Positions 1 through 11,073 of a DNA stretch of 64,000 bases are shown here, piece by piece (positions within the stretch are counted from its first letter, which is position 1; each line of letters begins with the position of its first letter). Origin of the DNA: Liolophura sinensis (taxonomy: Eukaryota; Mollusca; Polyplacophora; Chitonida; Chitonidae); NCBI RefSeq assembly GCF_032854445.1, contig NC_088301.1:29682402-29746401 (forward strand), read 5' to 3'. Under the pieces are notes generated by a model. The model was not told where the DNA came from. It was given only the letters and a program-made list of their open reading frames with translations, and made no database searches. Made by a program: the position numbers and the translations under genes.

Positions 1-459
1 AGCCGATACACACTTCAAGCTGGCTTAAGATACAGACAGTTGTCTGTCCCAGTTTTAAGTGCAACCCCGAAAAGACACATTCCCCCTTTAAGGTCCCCAA
101 TCAACTTTCCATTTCCTCCCAGACCACAATATACGCGTTATATATCGAGCGTACATGTATATGCAAAGAACTGACATGACAGGCTTAAGAGATACACAAG
201 ACACTGTTAAAATGTAGCGGATTACCAAAGTATATGCACACCACATCAGCTAAAATGAAACTATATAGATCAAAGCTTTGGCTTTAGAGCAGCTTTATAA
301 AGCGTAGACATTACCAATAATCTACGTAGTTGAATTTCTTCAACAATTTAACGACTGCTTAAATACTTGACCGTAACCTTCCTCTCAATCGACATCTCAG
401 AAGACCAATTAGATTGAAAAAAAGTATTTCTACTAAAGTCCTTTGGAAGGAATATGGAT

Positions 460-585
460 ATGAGATCTGCATGCTTCATTTCTTCTCAGTCCAGTTTTAA
501 CAAATACAGATCTGTACTCGGCTTCCATTCACTAACCTGGAACTCGGTGTTTTCGAGTGTGCTATCCACGATATATTAAAACTGT
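460..585 (+). repeat. Dispersed repeat, copy 1 of 2
   Basis: About 110 bp that reappear in inverted orientation near 45.04-45.17 kb at roughly 80% identity by eye. Both copies translate to a similar peptide (KYRSV..FHSLTWNSVFSSVLS in this copy). No longer reading frame or element ends were found. The rest of 1-974 holds nothing I recognise. Confidence 0.55.
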
Positions 586-974
586 TTCCTTTATTCCCAC
601 AGTAATAACTATGGTTTTACATAACTATGGCTTTACACTACCTATTCGTAAATAAAAACCATAACGTCACAATTATCACAAATGTACCTGACGCGTTGAC
701 AGTAAAACTACCATTTTCAGTTCAAGTCGGCATAATGCCTTAAGGTCACAGGACACCTGTGTTTGTCGCACACCTTTGGAATGCGACAGGACTGAGTTCC
801 AGGTTGGTGAATATAACTACCATCGAATTCAGAGTTTGAAGAAACTAGTCTCTACTCTGGTTGGACACTGAAGCAAACAGTGCCTCTCCCCGCATACATC
901 ATTTACTGAACATATAGTTTACATCTATGTTCAAAACAAGACAAAACAAAACCGTTCACAAATCCGCCACAGGA

Positions 975-1155
975 TTATTTAGCGCCACCGTTCACACAAG
1001 AAAAATTCGCGTCCGCAAGAAGACATATGCTGTTCTCCCGCGAAGTATCTTCATCTAACAGTGCTGGACTCAGGTATACTGTCAGATTTGGCGTGCGCCA
1101 GAGGCAAACATTAAACAACGATCTTACGTCTGGTAGATTCGCGGTGTTAACTGAC
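975..1155 (-). CDS. Possible terminal exon of EGF-repeat gene
   Basis: An open stretch of about 59 codons ending in TAA follows an acceptor-like cttgtcag. The preceding EGF exon ends on one base (G) and this stretch begins with TT, so the joined codon GTT is in frame and the exon would supply a C-terminal tail. The tail has three cysteines (NVCLW, SICLL, FSCVN) and no recognisable domain. A gtaaga donor 23 nt in could instead make this a very short exon. The call rests only on phase and the acceptor. Confidence 0.3.
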
Positions 1156-1318
1156 AAGCTGGCTGGCTAGACCACGCTTATGGGATGAAACCAACAAACA
1201 TTACCGGTATTATATACGTATATAGAAAATAAGGAGGGACTAAAACAAACCCACAGATATATAACATTAGTAAATATGCTTAACTATGGACACAGTTTAC
1301 TGCATTACTTCTGCTCAC

Positions 1319-1420
1319 CTTTGTCACAGATCTGGCCATAAAAACCAGGTGCACAGCCGTTCTTGCACGTCTTCCAACTTTCGTCGCAAGGCTCCCTCAT
1401 CCAGCACACGCCACAACGAA
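1319..1420 (-). CDS. EGF-like repeat exon (MEGF/SREC-like protein)
   Basis: A 102-nt exon between a cttattcgtag acceptor and a gtgagc donor. It encodes cysteines in the spacing of EGF-like/laminin-type repeats: RCGVC, then REPC, KTCKNGC, then APGFYGQIC. The GFYG..C ending is typical of the tandem repeats in multiple-EGF (MEGF) and scavenger receptor class F proteins, which are extracellular binding or adhesion proteins. It starts in phase 1 and ends with one base of a codon. The upstream exon at 2611-2660 ends with the complementary single base, and the joined reading continues the cysteine pattern. No transmembrane segment or signal peptide was found here, so membrane or secreted status is open. 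Confidence 0.65.
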
Positions 1421-1841
1421 CTACGAATAAGAGGAGTTACAATCAAAGGTTACGAGTGTCAAAGCCTTTCAACCCTGCTTTTCATAAACATCCAACATAC
1501 ATACGGGCCCACATGCAGTGGGATGGATAGACCAGAACTGTGCACCAACAACCTGTCACATATAATCATTGTTATAATATGTGAGTTTCATGATTCTCGT
1601 GTGATAAATTTTTAAGATCTGAGCAAATTTCGGCAAATGTAACTTATGGAAAAAAGCAACAGCTCTACGCTCCTCCTATTTTCAAGAAGGGGGATAACTA
1701 CAAAAATATACAGCGGAGGACACATTTTTAATTCATCAATTCATTTAATATTCATCAATTAATATCCTATAGCATTACTGAACGCGGAATATGACTGAAA
1801 AAAAATAGTACCGAAAATATTACAGGCAGATGCAATTTTGT

Positions 1842-1908
<67 letters not shown>

Positions 1909-2610
1909 ATGAAGTTACAGCTGGGTGCCCGACTAGCTGACGACATTCACATTTTTTCTTGTAGTTATCTTTATTCCAAATCAGATGTTATACCCCACAT
2001 CAACATTAACTGATGCTCTACAAAAAATCCAATGTCATTTTAAATACACCGGTAAGCACAGTATATAATTTTACACCTGGAAATTTCAGGACTCCATTGG
2101 TTTAATTTTGATGCTGTTGTGTTCAAAGCATTGTTTTTTTTTTTAAGGTATTCCATTTTAGAGAATTATACCCTGTAAACCTGTAAAAAAAATGCGCCTG
2201 GCGTAACGTCCATGGTAACATATATAGTGAGGAGATAAGTCACGATGGCAAATGCGCTTGACATAGCGTTGCGACGGCTTTACAAGACGAGGCTTCGACT
2301 CAGTTGTCTTGCCGAATTCTGTCTGGCTAAATTGTGTCCGAGAGCATTTATCCGACATGGTGCTCCTTTTATACGTGAAGTAAAATCTCAACCACAACTT
2401 GGATATTTATCCATGAACAAATGAATATAGCAAAGCCAACAATTTAGTTCTGACTGAACAATACACAGCACCAACATCATGATTACTGCATGCGGATGGC
2501 GCCAGCACGTTCTGGATGCATCAGTTACACACAGTTTAGTTTTCAATGTATAGGCCTTACACTGGTGTGATCTAAGGTAGGCTACATGCATGAGGGCTAA
2601 GCATACTTAC
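1421..2610 (-). other. Intron between the two EGF exons
   Basis: About 1.2 kb of AT-rich intron containing the TA microsatellite at 1847-1906. No coding sequence was recognised. Confidence 0.5.
1847..1906. repeat. (TA)n microsatellite
   Basis: A run of about 29 uninterrupted TA units. Confidence 0.95.
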
Positions 2611-2660
2611 TGTTACAGTTATTCCCTGACCATCCATCTGGACATCCAATCGACTGGCCA
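2611..2660 (-). CDS. EGF-like repeat exon, upstream part
   Basis: A 50-nt exon with a strong ctctttccag acceptor and a gtaagt donor. The frame reads GQSIGCPDGWSGNNCN, the second half of an EGF-like repeat (C-x-x-G-W-x-G-x-x-C). It enters after two bases of a codon and leaves one base (A). That base joins TT of the exon at 1319-1420 to give Ile, so the two exons make one continuous repeat array. The exon before it was not found; it should end in phase 2. Confidence 0.6.
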
Positions 2661-3551
2661 CTGGAAAGAGGCACACTATATTAACAACTTTTCCCACACG
2701 ACTGGAAAGCGCTGACAAATGAAATATGAAAGTGTGAACGTTATCCATGTATATACGTATTGCATATAATCGAATTTTGTATTACACGAACCACTTTGCG
2801 GAACAAAGCCATTTCTGTAGAGGACTGAAGATAAAAGGATGTTTTCCAATCACTCATTCACGTTTACAGGCTAGTTGTATGCCGAAAAATGTTGACTTTT
2901 CTCTTTCAAAATCGCGGTGTGCAGCCGCGACGCATCGGGTTGCAAAATCCACATTGTATTTTAGAAACATGTATAACGATAGCCACAAGCCTGAACTGGA
3001 AGCATTAGAATGAAGTTTTCTCGCTTGACTGACTGGGCAAATTGTTCTTTATATTCTTAGTGCCCTATATCCATGATGACATGTGAAATCATCGCTAAAC
3101 TTGTCATCTAAGACTGGTTGAGTGGTTTTGTTTTGTTAGGTTGATTTCCGTATCTTTTGGCGCCATTACCACGATTTTAGTACACCCGACTCGCCATGAC
3201 TGTACAAAATTATTTTGAAGAGCGAGAAGGAAAATATTTCTGTGGATTGCAACATTTCAATTCAGGGATAAATTTCCACTTGCAGGAGTGGTAATAAGGG
3301 TCCTACTCTGTTTAATGCGCACCGAAAATTGGCGTGTGCAGCCGTTTTAAGTGGATTTAAAGTTCCGCGATGTGCCTTTCGGAATGGACCAACTGTTTTT
3401 TTTTTTCACTTCAATTATTAAAGTTTAAATGTTGAGGTAAGTAAATATCCGAAATTCTTGAAAATTGGACGTTTAATTTAATTCAGCTAGGGGGTAAAGA
3501 ATACGGTCAAGAAACAAATGAGCTAACAAGAACATTGCAGCAACAACAACA

Positions 3552-3622
3552 ATGGAACAAACCCGCCTACCAAACAAATGTAGGGAGTGCAAGAGCAAAA
3601 ATGATGCGGGCACATCTTTTAA
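3552..3622 (+). CDS. Candidate first coding exon, function unknown
   Basis: An ATG in a CAACAATGG context opens 23 codons, including a C-x-x-C pair (KCRECKSK), and ends in a gtaagtgc donor. A nearby acceptor (gacatgcag, about 3.74 kb) would give a short protein that soon stops, so the true second exon may lie elsewhere. No family was recognised. Confidence 0.2.
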
Positions 3623-4074
3623 GTAAGTGCTTCATTTCGCAAGTGAACGTCGAGTATGTAGTGTAGAAGAGTTCCTAAAAGGGACATAACCGCATACTGC
3701 ATCCTTGCATCGAATCAAAGTTGTTTCCCTTGACATGCAGTTCACAGCGTGTTCACGGTTTTGTTGAGGCCCGTGCGGAGACCTGTAGTTGGATGATATG
3801 AAAATGTTAAATTTCCCAACGTATACTTTTATTTTATATTTCCAAAACTACGATAAGTGATGTGAGCATCGGATTAATCAATACCTGAGAGTGTCTATCC
3901 ACAGGGCGACTATAGTGACGATGCGTCATCATTAGCATCGAACTGATGACTCTGCGGATAATCTGTGACATAATATTTGTACATATACAATATATACAAT
4001 CAGTAAAAAATGAAAAATTAATCAACATAAATTATACAAGCACATGATATATCATGATATTATCAGATATGATA

Positions 4075-4940
4075 TTAGGGCCGATGACCATCATTGAGAC
4101 ATGGGTTGTATTTATTTATGAAGAAAGTTTCTTTTACGTCCAAAGTGGCTTGATTTCCATCTACTACTTTATAAAATGGAAAGACTTTAAACCAGGGAGT
4201 CAATGACAATAAGCGTATGTGCTTACTGACTGGAAGATGACAGTATTCTTCGCTGATATGTTGTCGATGCAGCGTCAATCTGGAGCGGAGATCTGAGGTC
4301 TGGCCAATATACTGTTTGCCACATCCCATGCAAACAAGTGCATATACAAACATTTTTTACAGTGCAGTACGTCAAATTTTACATTAACCAAAAAATCTTC
4401 TCTCTCAAATTGAAAGCTTGATCCTTCTAACATGTGTATGCATGCTCCACGTCTAGGTTTATTGTATTTAGAAACCGATGGAGTCACAGATTTTCTGAAA
4501 AGTGAGCGCGAGTTAACATTTTTTGAGGCTTGGAGCCTGTTGTTTGCTATTAATGACCTTAGACTTGGCTAGAATATCTTTTATTCCGTCACTGCTTTTT
4601 AGAATTGGAAAGCTATTCACAGTGATTGGGAAGATGTTGTTATTGTTGGGATTATGTGTTGAAACAAATGGAATTACCTTCTCGTCAGGTTTTTTTTTAT
4701 GAGGGTTCCCTCAGTTCAGTCAAGGAATCACTCTGAGCGATTCCAATCTCTCTCCCAATTCCTTTGTCAATTAGTTGTAGACCTACATCTTTTTACATAC
4801 TGTCAATTTGTCTGTAACGCAGAAAGAATTATTCCCCTTGAACCTCACTCAGTCTTATTTCCGGGTTCACACATATACCCAAGTTTGCAGTTATACGCGA
4901 AAATTGCCTTTGTGTTCATGAATAATTGGAGTTCACACTT
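4075..4940 (-). mobile_element. Penelope-like retroelement relic with GIY-YIG domain
   Basis: The best-kept part, about 4.08-4.35 kb, reads VYALVCMGCGKQYIGQTSDL and then LHRQHI and LPVSKHI. This is the GIY-YIG nuclease module seen at the C-terminus of Penelope-like elements. Upstream on the same strand, in three frames, are pieces of the linker: PDEKVIPFVSTHNPNN, SFPILKSSDGIKDILAKSK, and a GAC/EGSSFQFERE segment. A weak echo of the reverse-transcriptase end reaches about 4.94 kb. Frameshifts near 4355, 4520 and 4710 and several stops make it a dead copy. Another GIY-YIG retroelement class cannot be excluded without the reverse-transcriptase core. Confidence 0.65.
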
Positions 4941-5667
4941 TTAAGTTCAAACTAAGACATTTGTTCATTCTATTCTTATTTAAAACGACTATACCGGAGA
5001 ATTACCGTAAATTTTCTGGTTAAACCATTCAAGGGCTAATTTTTCCTCTGTAATATATCCGATGAATGCAGTCAGAAAATGTCGTCTTAGGCATCATGAG
5101 ATTTTCTCTTTTCACACAATGATCAAAATTATTTTAGTTTTAATTTGCCCCAAGTTACGAAAGTTAATGTATGTCCGAAAATTAATGAGCATTGGCATAA
5201 ATGGATATTTGTAGGTCACTCGACAAACTTCGTGCATAGGCCTATAGGCCTACTGAAACGCTTTGGGCCTACTGCTTGCTCCATTCTCGGCGAAAGCATG
5301 TGGCAGAAAGACTGAACATAGGGCCTATGTAAAAATGTGTGGGACATAGTATTTGCAACAATATTGATTAGTATTGATCACATGCATGCATGCGTGCTCT
5401 TGATTGACAGTTCAAAAAACGGTCCGCTTTAAAGTGAACATAGTCAGCCACTAATGCTGAATTGATTAATAAAATAGTATAACAGAAATGTTCAGAACTA
5501 TTTAAAACATTCTACACCGCTTGTCGACGAAATAAATAGCCAACAATCGTCAGTACCTAGCCACTCACTTGGTGACGCCATTTTCTCATGTTATAGCCAT
5601 CTAGAGTGACGTCACAAAACCACGGAGCTCCCCCGCACCATCTGTATTAAACAATATGACAGTAAGA

Positions 5668-5727
5668 TTTTTTTTTGATTGGTGTTTTACGCCGTAGTCA
5701 AGAATATTTCACTTATACGACGGCGGT
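5668..5727 (-). mobile_element. 5'-truncated SINE-A copy with target-site duplication
   Basis: Sixty bases matching the 3' end of the SINE-A family, read on minus as a body ending in a poly(A) tail (the T run on plus). The insertion is bracketed by a perfect 13-bp direct repeat, tatgacagtaaga, at 5655-5667 and 5728-5740. Truncation at the 5' end, an A tail and a target-site duplication are hallmarks of LINE-driven retroposition and fix the family's orientation. Confidence 0.85.
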
Positions 5728-7388
5728 TATGACAGTAAGAAAATACAAACAAAAACGCCCGATACCCAACCAAACATCAGCTCTGTTCCGTGTTCAAATA
5801 GCCGAAGTTTGTTTGGCGCACGGTCAGGACGATGTTCGTGAATACAAGCGTCGTGTTTTAGAGGTCCTGCTCGTCCTCATCCTGATAGGGTATAAGCCTC
5901 TGGCTGTACCGACTTCAGAAAATTTACCGAACACTGCATGATTGATAACAGGCCCTTTCATTCAGATTTTGGGAAGATAGTTTCGTAATAAATCTGACTT
6001 TGCTGAGGAAAAATAATGCAAAATCACAATATTTTTCTTCAAACAACGACTCTCCCCTAGCAGTTTTTTTTTTTTTTTTCTTGCCAGATCACCCTTACAA
6101 GTTACTGCAGTATCCTGGCAAACATGTATATACGCATTGTGACACGGGCAGCCGTTCTCAATTCCTTGCACATAAATGTGTGGTTCAAAATACATCAGTT
6201 TAACACTTAAACCAACCGCAAAATCCAATTTATTGCATCGATACCTGCCTATCCACTATTAGAAACCACGCTGACAACCGAGAGCTAATAGGTTTTTACA
6301 CGCGACAGCCAATTATCACGTGACGCTTTCAGCGCTAGTGATTGGCCAAGGTCATAAGGTCTTCTACAACATGGCTACTTGAGTGAATTTGTCCGTGGAC
6401 CGTCACTGCCATATCCCAAACGCTGTTCATCTTCTCGGCTTTCAATACTGTATAGAATTTTTTACATATTTTTCTGTGTCCTAAATCATTTTTTCTATGT
6501 ATATATAGTGGAAGACTTTGTGTTCGCTTCAACGGTTGGGTAAGAAATCCTGATGGTATATTATGGTCGTTTATGTTGCAGAGAAGTTCAGAGAAAGGCC
6601 GTTAAGTTCTAACCTGTTTTCAAACACTTCGAATTAAGCCTATGCGGCATGCAAAGCCAATTCAGGATAGGCCTATATATAATATATATAAAAAGAATTA
6701 CAGCATACATGTAAAGGCACATAGGGTGAGAACCAACCTCTTGTCAACTTACCTTATTTACGGTTTTATTCGAACTGCTCATTGTAGGCCTAATTGCTTA
6801 AATAGTAGCAAATTACCTAGTTAATAGCCGATTTTTTTTTTTTTTTTTTTTTTGGTATCTTATCTACTTTTACATGCAGGTATTATTAAAAGAATATTAA
6901 AGTTTCCTCAAATTTTATATATTTTTTTAAATTTGTAACTTTTAAGGATCACTTAGAATGATCTAAAATGAATATCAAAAATCTCTGCCACCGAAATCTC
7001 TGAGGTCGAATACATCGTATAATCTATAATATTGGTACTTTGACAGCTCGAATCATTGACCCAAAAGGGATCAAATCTGCCTCAATTCAGTGTTAACAAA
7101 TTCGTCAAAACAAAACTGCTGTTTCCGTTTAGGCCCCTATATCTGTTTTCACCTCTCTTCCGACTTATTATTTCTACGTCATTTATTTTAACGTAGAATT
7201 GCGATCTCAATTAAATCTGCAACAATTTCTGATTCATAATATAAAGAGTTTTACAAATGTGCAGCAATAACAGCTTCCTGATAATAAGTAAAAGTTAAGG
7301 GCGCTTTTGTGTTCATGGTCAAGGCCTTAAGTTTTATTACAGTTCATAGGTACATCCTAAATAACGTGTAAGACAGTTGTTTGTTCAC

Positions 7389-7666
7389 TTAACTTGAATT
7401 GGCACATCTTATGTGCTCTGCACTGATCAAAACAGCAAAACAAATAGGCCATATATACCAATGCGTCACATGCGGAGTTTGTTGAAAACAGAAACCAACA
7501 CTAGGTAAAAGGTTTTGTAGGCACGCCTTCCTCAACTGGGCGTCCAGTTTCAGGTGTCTCCTGATATGGCATTTATCAGAAAATATGCTTGTCAACATTT
7601 GACTCTTCGTCCCTGTTCCACACAGGACATCCAACCCATCAAAGTAATCCTCACAATACACAGAAA
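7389..7666 (-). CDS. Weak candidate exon, unknown protein
   Basis: An open stretch of about 90 codons follows an acceptor-like gttatccccag and reads VSVYCEDYFDGLDVLCGTGT at its start. No family, partner exon or convincing donor was found. It may be chance. Confidence 0.17.
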
Positions 7667-8338
7667 CTGGGGATAACACAACAGATATTATATATTAGTT
7701 CCAGATAGAATACACAGACTATGCACTAATGAAATCTTTTCTGGGTTTGTGATATTAACCACCATAACATGCACTAGAACATACAGAAGTTAAATTTTCA
7801 ACTTAATGACCCAGACCAGGACATAAAACAAATCTCTTGTATTCCTCTAGGGCACCCTGCCCACATTTTCACGTATTTCTGATAATAGTATAATGTCAAA
7901 GTAATCATTCAAAATTTACTGTACGTGTGAGAGGTTTTAGCATCTGGGTAACGTTTCCTTCTCTTTGGGTATGTAAACCCCTGTGAAGCATCTTTGCTGT
8001 GAAGCACAATATTTTAACTTAGTTCATAACATGTCGGTTAGATTATGTTTTTTTTTTTTTTTTCAGTAAAATGTTAGTGTTGTCTTTTTGCACTCTTTAG
8101 CTGCACGATACAAAATCGTTGCATTTCCAATGATTCGGCAAGGCCATGATTAAAAAAAAAAATGTTTGTTGCGGGTAACGTGACTGAGTTGCAAAACCTG
8201 GGCAGCTTGTTTTGCAGCCGATAGTCACAGATCCCCTGGACCTACAGTTTAATGCCACTAGTCAGTATGGCTCAGTATTGCTCGGTATGTCAGTGCATTG
8301 TTAGATCAGTTGACCCTCATTCGTGAGGCTAATACCTT

Positions 8339-8398
8339 ATATTCCTGCAATTGCACAACACTTTAACCTATATTCCTGCTATTGCACAACACTTTAAA
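8339..8398. repeat. 31-bp tandem duplication
   Basis: Two near-identical adjacent copies of a unit containing attcctgc.attgcacaac, with one internal difference. Confidence 0.8.
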
Positions 8399-9608
8399 AC
8401 CCATGGGCTCTGGTTTTTAGAAGATAATTAGATTAATCTTGATTACTGATGGTTTTCTATATGTGGCATATATTCGCTGTTCAATAAGGATCATTTTGAG
8501 CTCTTCATTGGTTTTCTATGCCATATATTTTTTCTATATCATAAAGCAAGATATGATCGAAAACAAATTTGCAGATATCTCACATCTGACAAGGTGACAA
8601 AGTGTAAGCAAATGTCACATTCAGTGGACAAGCAAATTTATGCATAGCTTGCAAGTCTATGCCATAAAACAATCACTGGTTGATCAACAACACAGTGAAC
8701 ATTCACAAAGAATAACATTTAATGTCCATATATGCAGATTTCAGACCAAATTAATCTAAATCAGGGTTTTATTTTAACTGTCAGTGTAAATGTGTCTAAG
8801 CTTGACAATACCCGTTAATTATACAGTAGCAATTCCCCTTTAAAAGCTTTGAAGTGGATTCTGTAAAAATAATTACAAAATTATGTAATAATACAGTAAT
8901 TCCATAACTTCTGAATGGCCCCTTAATCGATGACATCAAATAGTTTGAGTAAAACTCTAACTTACTACAAGTAAATCATAAAACCAATGAAATCACTGGA
9001 CACGTTAAGAAGATAAATGTTTAAAATTAAAAAAAATTTTATATGTGTACATCGTGTACAGAGCAGCCTGGTCATAGACATTATATGTATATCAGTTAAC
9101 ACTGTCCTCCTGATTTTGAACAAGACTAACATTAATGATACACTTAATTTAGGCTCGCATACTGTTGTAGCCATATGTATGACAGGTTGGGTGGAATGTT
9201 CCCAACATGGGCATGGGAGTGGAATTAGTGTCTCAGCACAAAGCCAGGGGTGGGTCCTGAGGTTTAGGACCCTGGAAGTTTTCCAACCACAGATCACCCC
9301 AGATCGCTTCACATGCATTCTAAGTGATTACTGGGGAGTAAACTATAATGATGCGTATCAAGCTGTAAACTGCAATACATGTGAAATTTCAAAGTCAAAA
9401 TTGTCCTGTATGTAAGATCAGCTGGCCATGTCTTTACATTTGTTCTAGGCTAACACAGAACATACCCCACCCCCGCTCCCCCCACATTAATTATTTCCAT
9501 TCTGCTCATCCCCTCCACATGCTCCGCCGGTACTGAATCATCTCTGTAGGCCTAATTTCCAATAAAATCAATTTAAAATAAAGCTTTGAATTTAAGACTT
9601 CATCCTGA

Positions 9609-10224
9609 TCAGTCTTGCTGAATTTTCAGATGCTTAACAGGTGATAAAGTGTCAGTACCACTGCGTGCCTTAGACACTAGGCAAAAGCTCTCTTTCAGTT
9701 CCATATTTATCAGTGTCCGGAAAAGATGAGAGCCACTATAGACAATCTCTAAGGGATCTCCACATCTGACAAAACCTAGTTTACTGAAAAATCCTTCAGC
9801 CCTCTGGGCACTTTGAACATGTATTGCTCGAGCTGGCAAGTATGTTCCCATCTTCTGCACCGCTTGTTCCATTAGTCTGGTCCCAATGCCATTCCCTTGG
9901 TAGTCTGATTCCCATCTTCTGCACTGCTTGTTCCATTAGTCTGGTCCCAATGCCATTCCCTTGGTAGTCTGATTTGACAAATAGAAATGTCACATGATGA
10001 AAAAAATCTGAAAGGAATTGTTTATCTTCTTTGTCCTTATTTGTGTCGGCCAGTTTAAAGGTAATACCTCCTACTGCTGTTATTTTGCCTTTCATATAAT
10101 CATATGCCATGATAATGGAATTCTCCTCTGGAATATCAAAGATTTCTCCACTTGTCTCCCTTGCTAATTGTCGAAACTTGTGTCTTGTCTTACTGTTCCG
10201 AAGTTCTTCCACAATCTCAACCAT
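9609..10224 (-). pseudogene. GNAT-family N-acetyltransferase, frame broken by 64-bp duplication
   Basis: GNAT enzymes transfer acetyl from acetyl-CoA to an amine; the substrate here cannot be told. The start is the ATG at 10224 in a CCAACATGG context, just inside a cttcttaacag acceptor at about 10229, so an upstream non-coding exon is likely. Residues 78-94 hold the acetyl-CoA-binding motif A (HVTFLFV..DYQGNGIGTRL, Q-x-x-G-x-G). After the break come the C-terminal RAEGFFSKLGF and a last strand, with TGA at 9609. A 64-bp direct duplication (9847-9910 and 9911-9974, one difference) shifts the frame directly after motif A, and the shifted frame stops near 9796. Counting one copy, the frame is open for 183 codons, a normal size for a single GNAT domain. 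Whether this is a real null allele, a young pseudogene or an assembly artefact is undecided. Confidence 0.75.
9847..9974. repeat. 64-bp tandem duplication inside GNAT exon
   Basis: Units 9847-9910 and 9911-9974 are identical except for c/t near 9861 and 9925. 64 is not a multiple of three, so the duplication destroys the reading frame. Confidence 0.95.
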
Positions 10225-11058
10225 GTTGGACCTGTTAAGAAGGCAATTAAGATATAAGAACAAGATCAAATTATTCCCAAAATGTTTCTACAACAGCTCT
10301 TATATTTAAGCTGCTTGTACAAATGAAAACAATTTGAAGTGATAAGAAATAAAGGAGAAAGAACGGTGGGAATAAGAAAACGATAAGGTTTAGATTTATA
10401 GCTGGCTAAAAAAAAAAAAAAGAGTTTGATACTGAGATATTTTATAAAGTTTAAAACTCAAAATATTCATGCAAATCATGTTGCAGCCTAACATGGCTAA
10501 CATGTACAGTAACTTTTAAGATAACCCAAAAAGTACATGTGCCTCACAATCCACTAAATACCCCTCAGTGATGCTTACTACATGCCTGATTATTATTATT
10601 AGGCTTCCCAGCTGTATATTAAAGTTGGAACCAAAACAGCATGAAGAAAACAACTGAATCAAGTTGTAGCTTGGATAAAAAAAACCATTCCTATCTATAT
10701 ATGATGGACATAAACAAAATGGCAGTTTGTTTAACATGGTAACAGAAATGTACCAAAGTAAGGCTTGGCACAGGACAGCCACAAACAGGATATCTGTGTG
10801 TCCACCAAACATTCAGATGGTACATGCAAAACAAGCTGCACACAAAGTCATACCTAATTGTATTAATCCAGTACATATTCATTTACAATTTGGGAACTTG
10901 TAAACTAGACATAAAGTGGTACCAATCTGATTTATACACTTAATGATATAGGGAAAAGGGCAATCCGGTATTGTAAGCCTCTCTGTACCTATGTTTCCAC
11001 CCAAAATTAAAACTGCACATACAAAACAACCCGAGTTGTAGTCTGACCAAAGACATGC
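10225..11058. other. Intron or upstream region of GNAT gene
   Basis: The acceptor at about 10230 implies an intron running to higher coordinates. No upstream exon was recognised. Confidence 0.35.
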
Positions 11059-11073
11059 TCATTGGTAGAAGAG

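Larger units (their letters stand above)
4945..9608. other. Mostly unassigned DNA between retroelement relic and GNAT gene
   Basis: Holds the small SINE insertion at 5668-5727, homopolymer T runs near 6065, 6835 and 8050, a 31-bp tandem duplication at 8339-8398 and one weak candidate exon at 7389-7666. I see no other gene. Confidence 0.4.

Noticed and set aside
9017-9415. 132-codon plus-strand open frame
   Set aside because: No domain recognised, and a comparable open frame exists on the opposite strand over the same bases.
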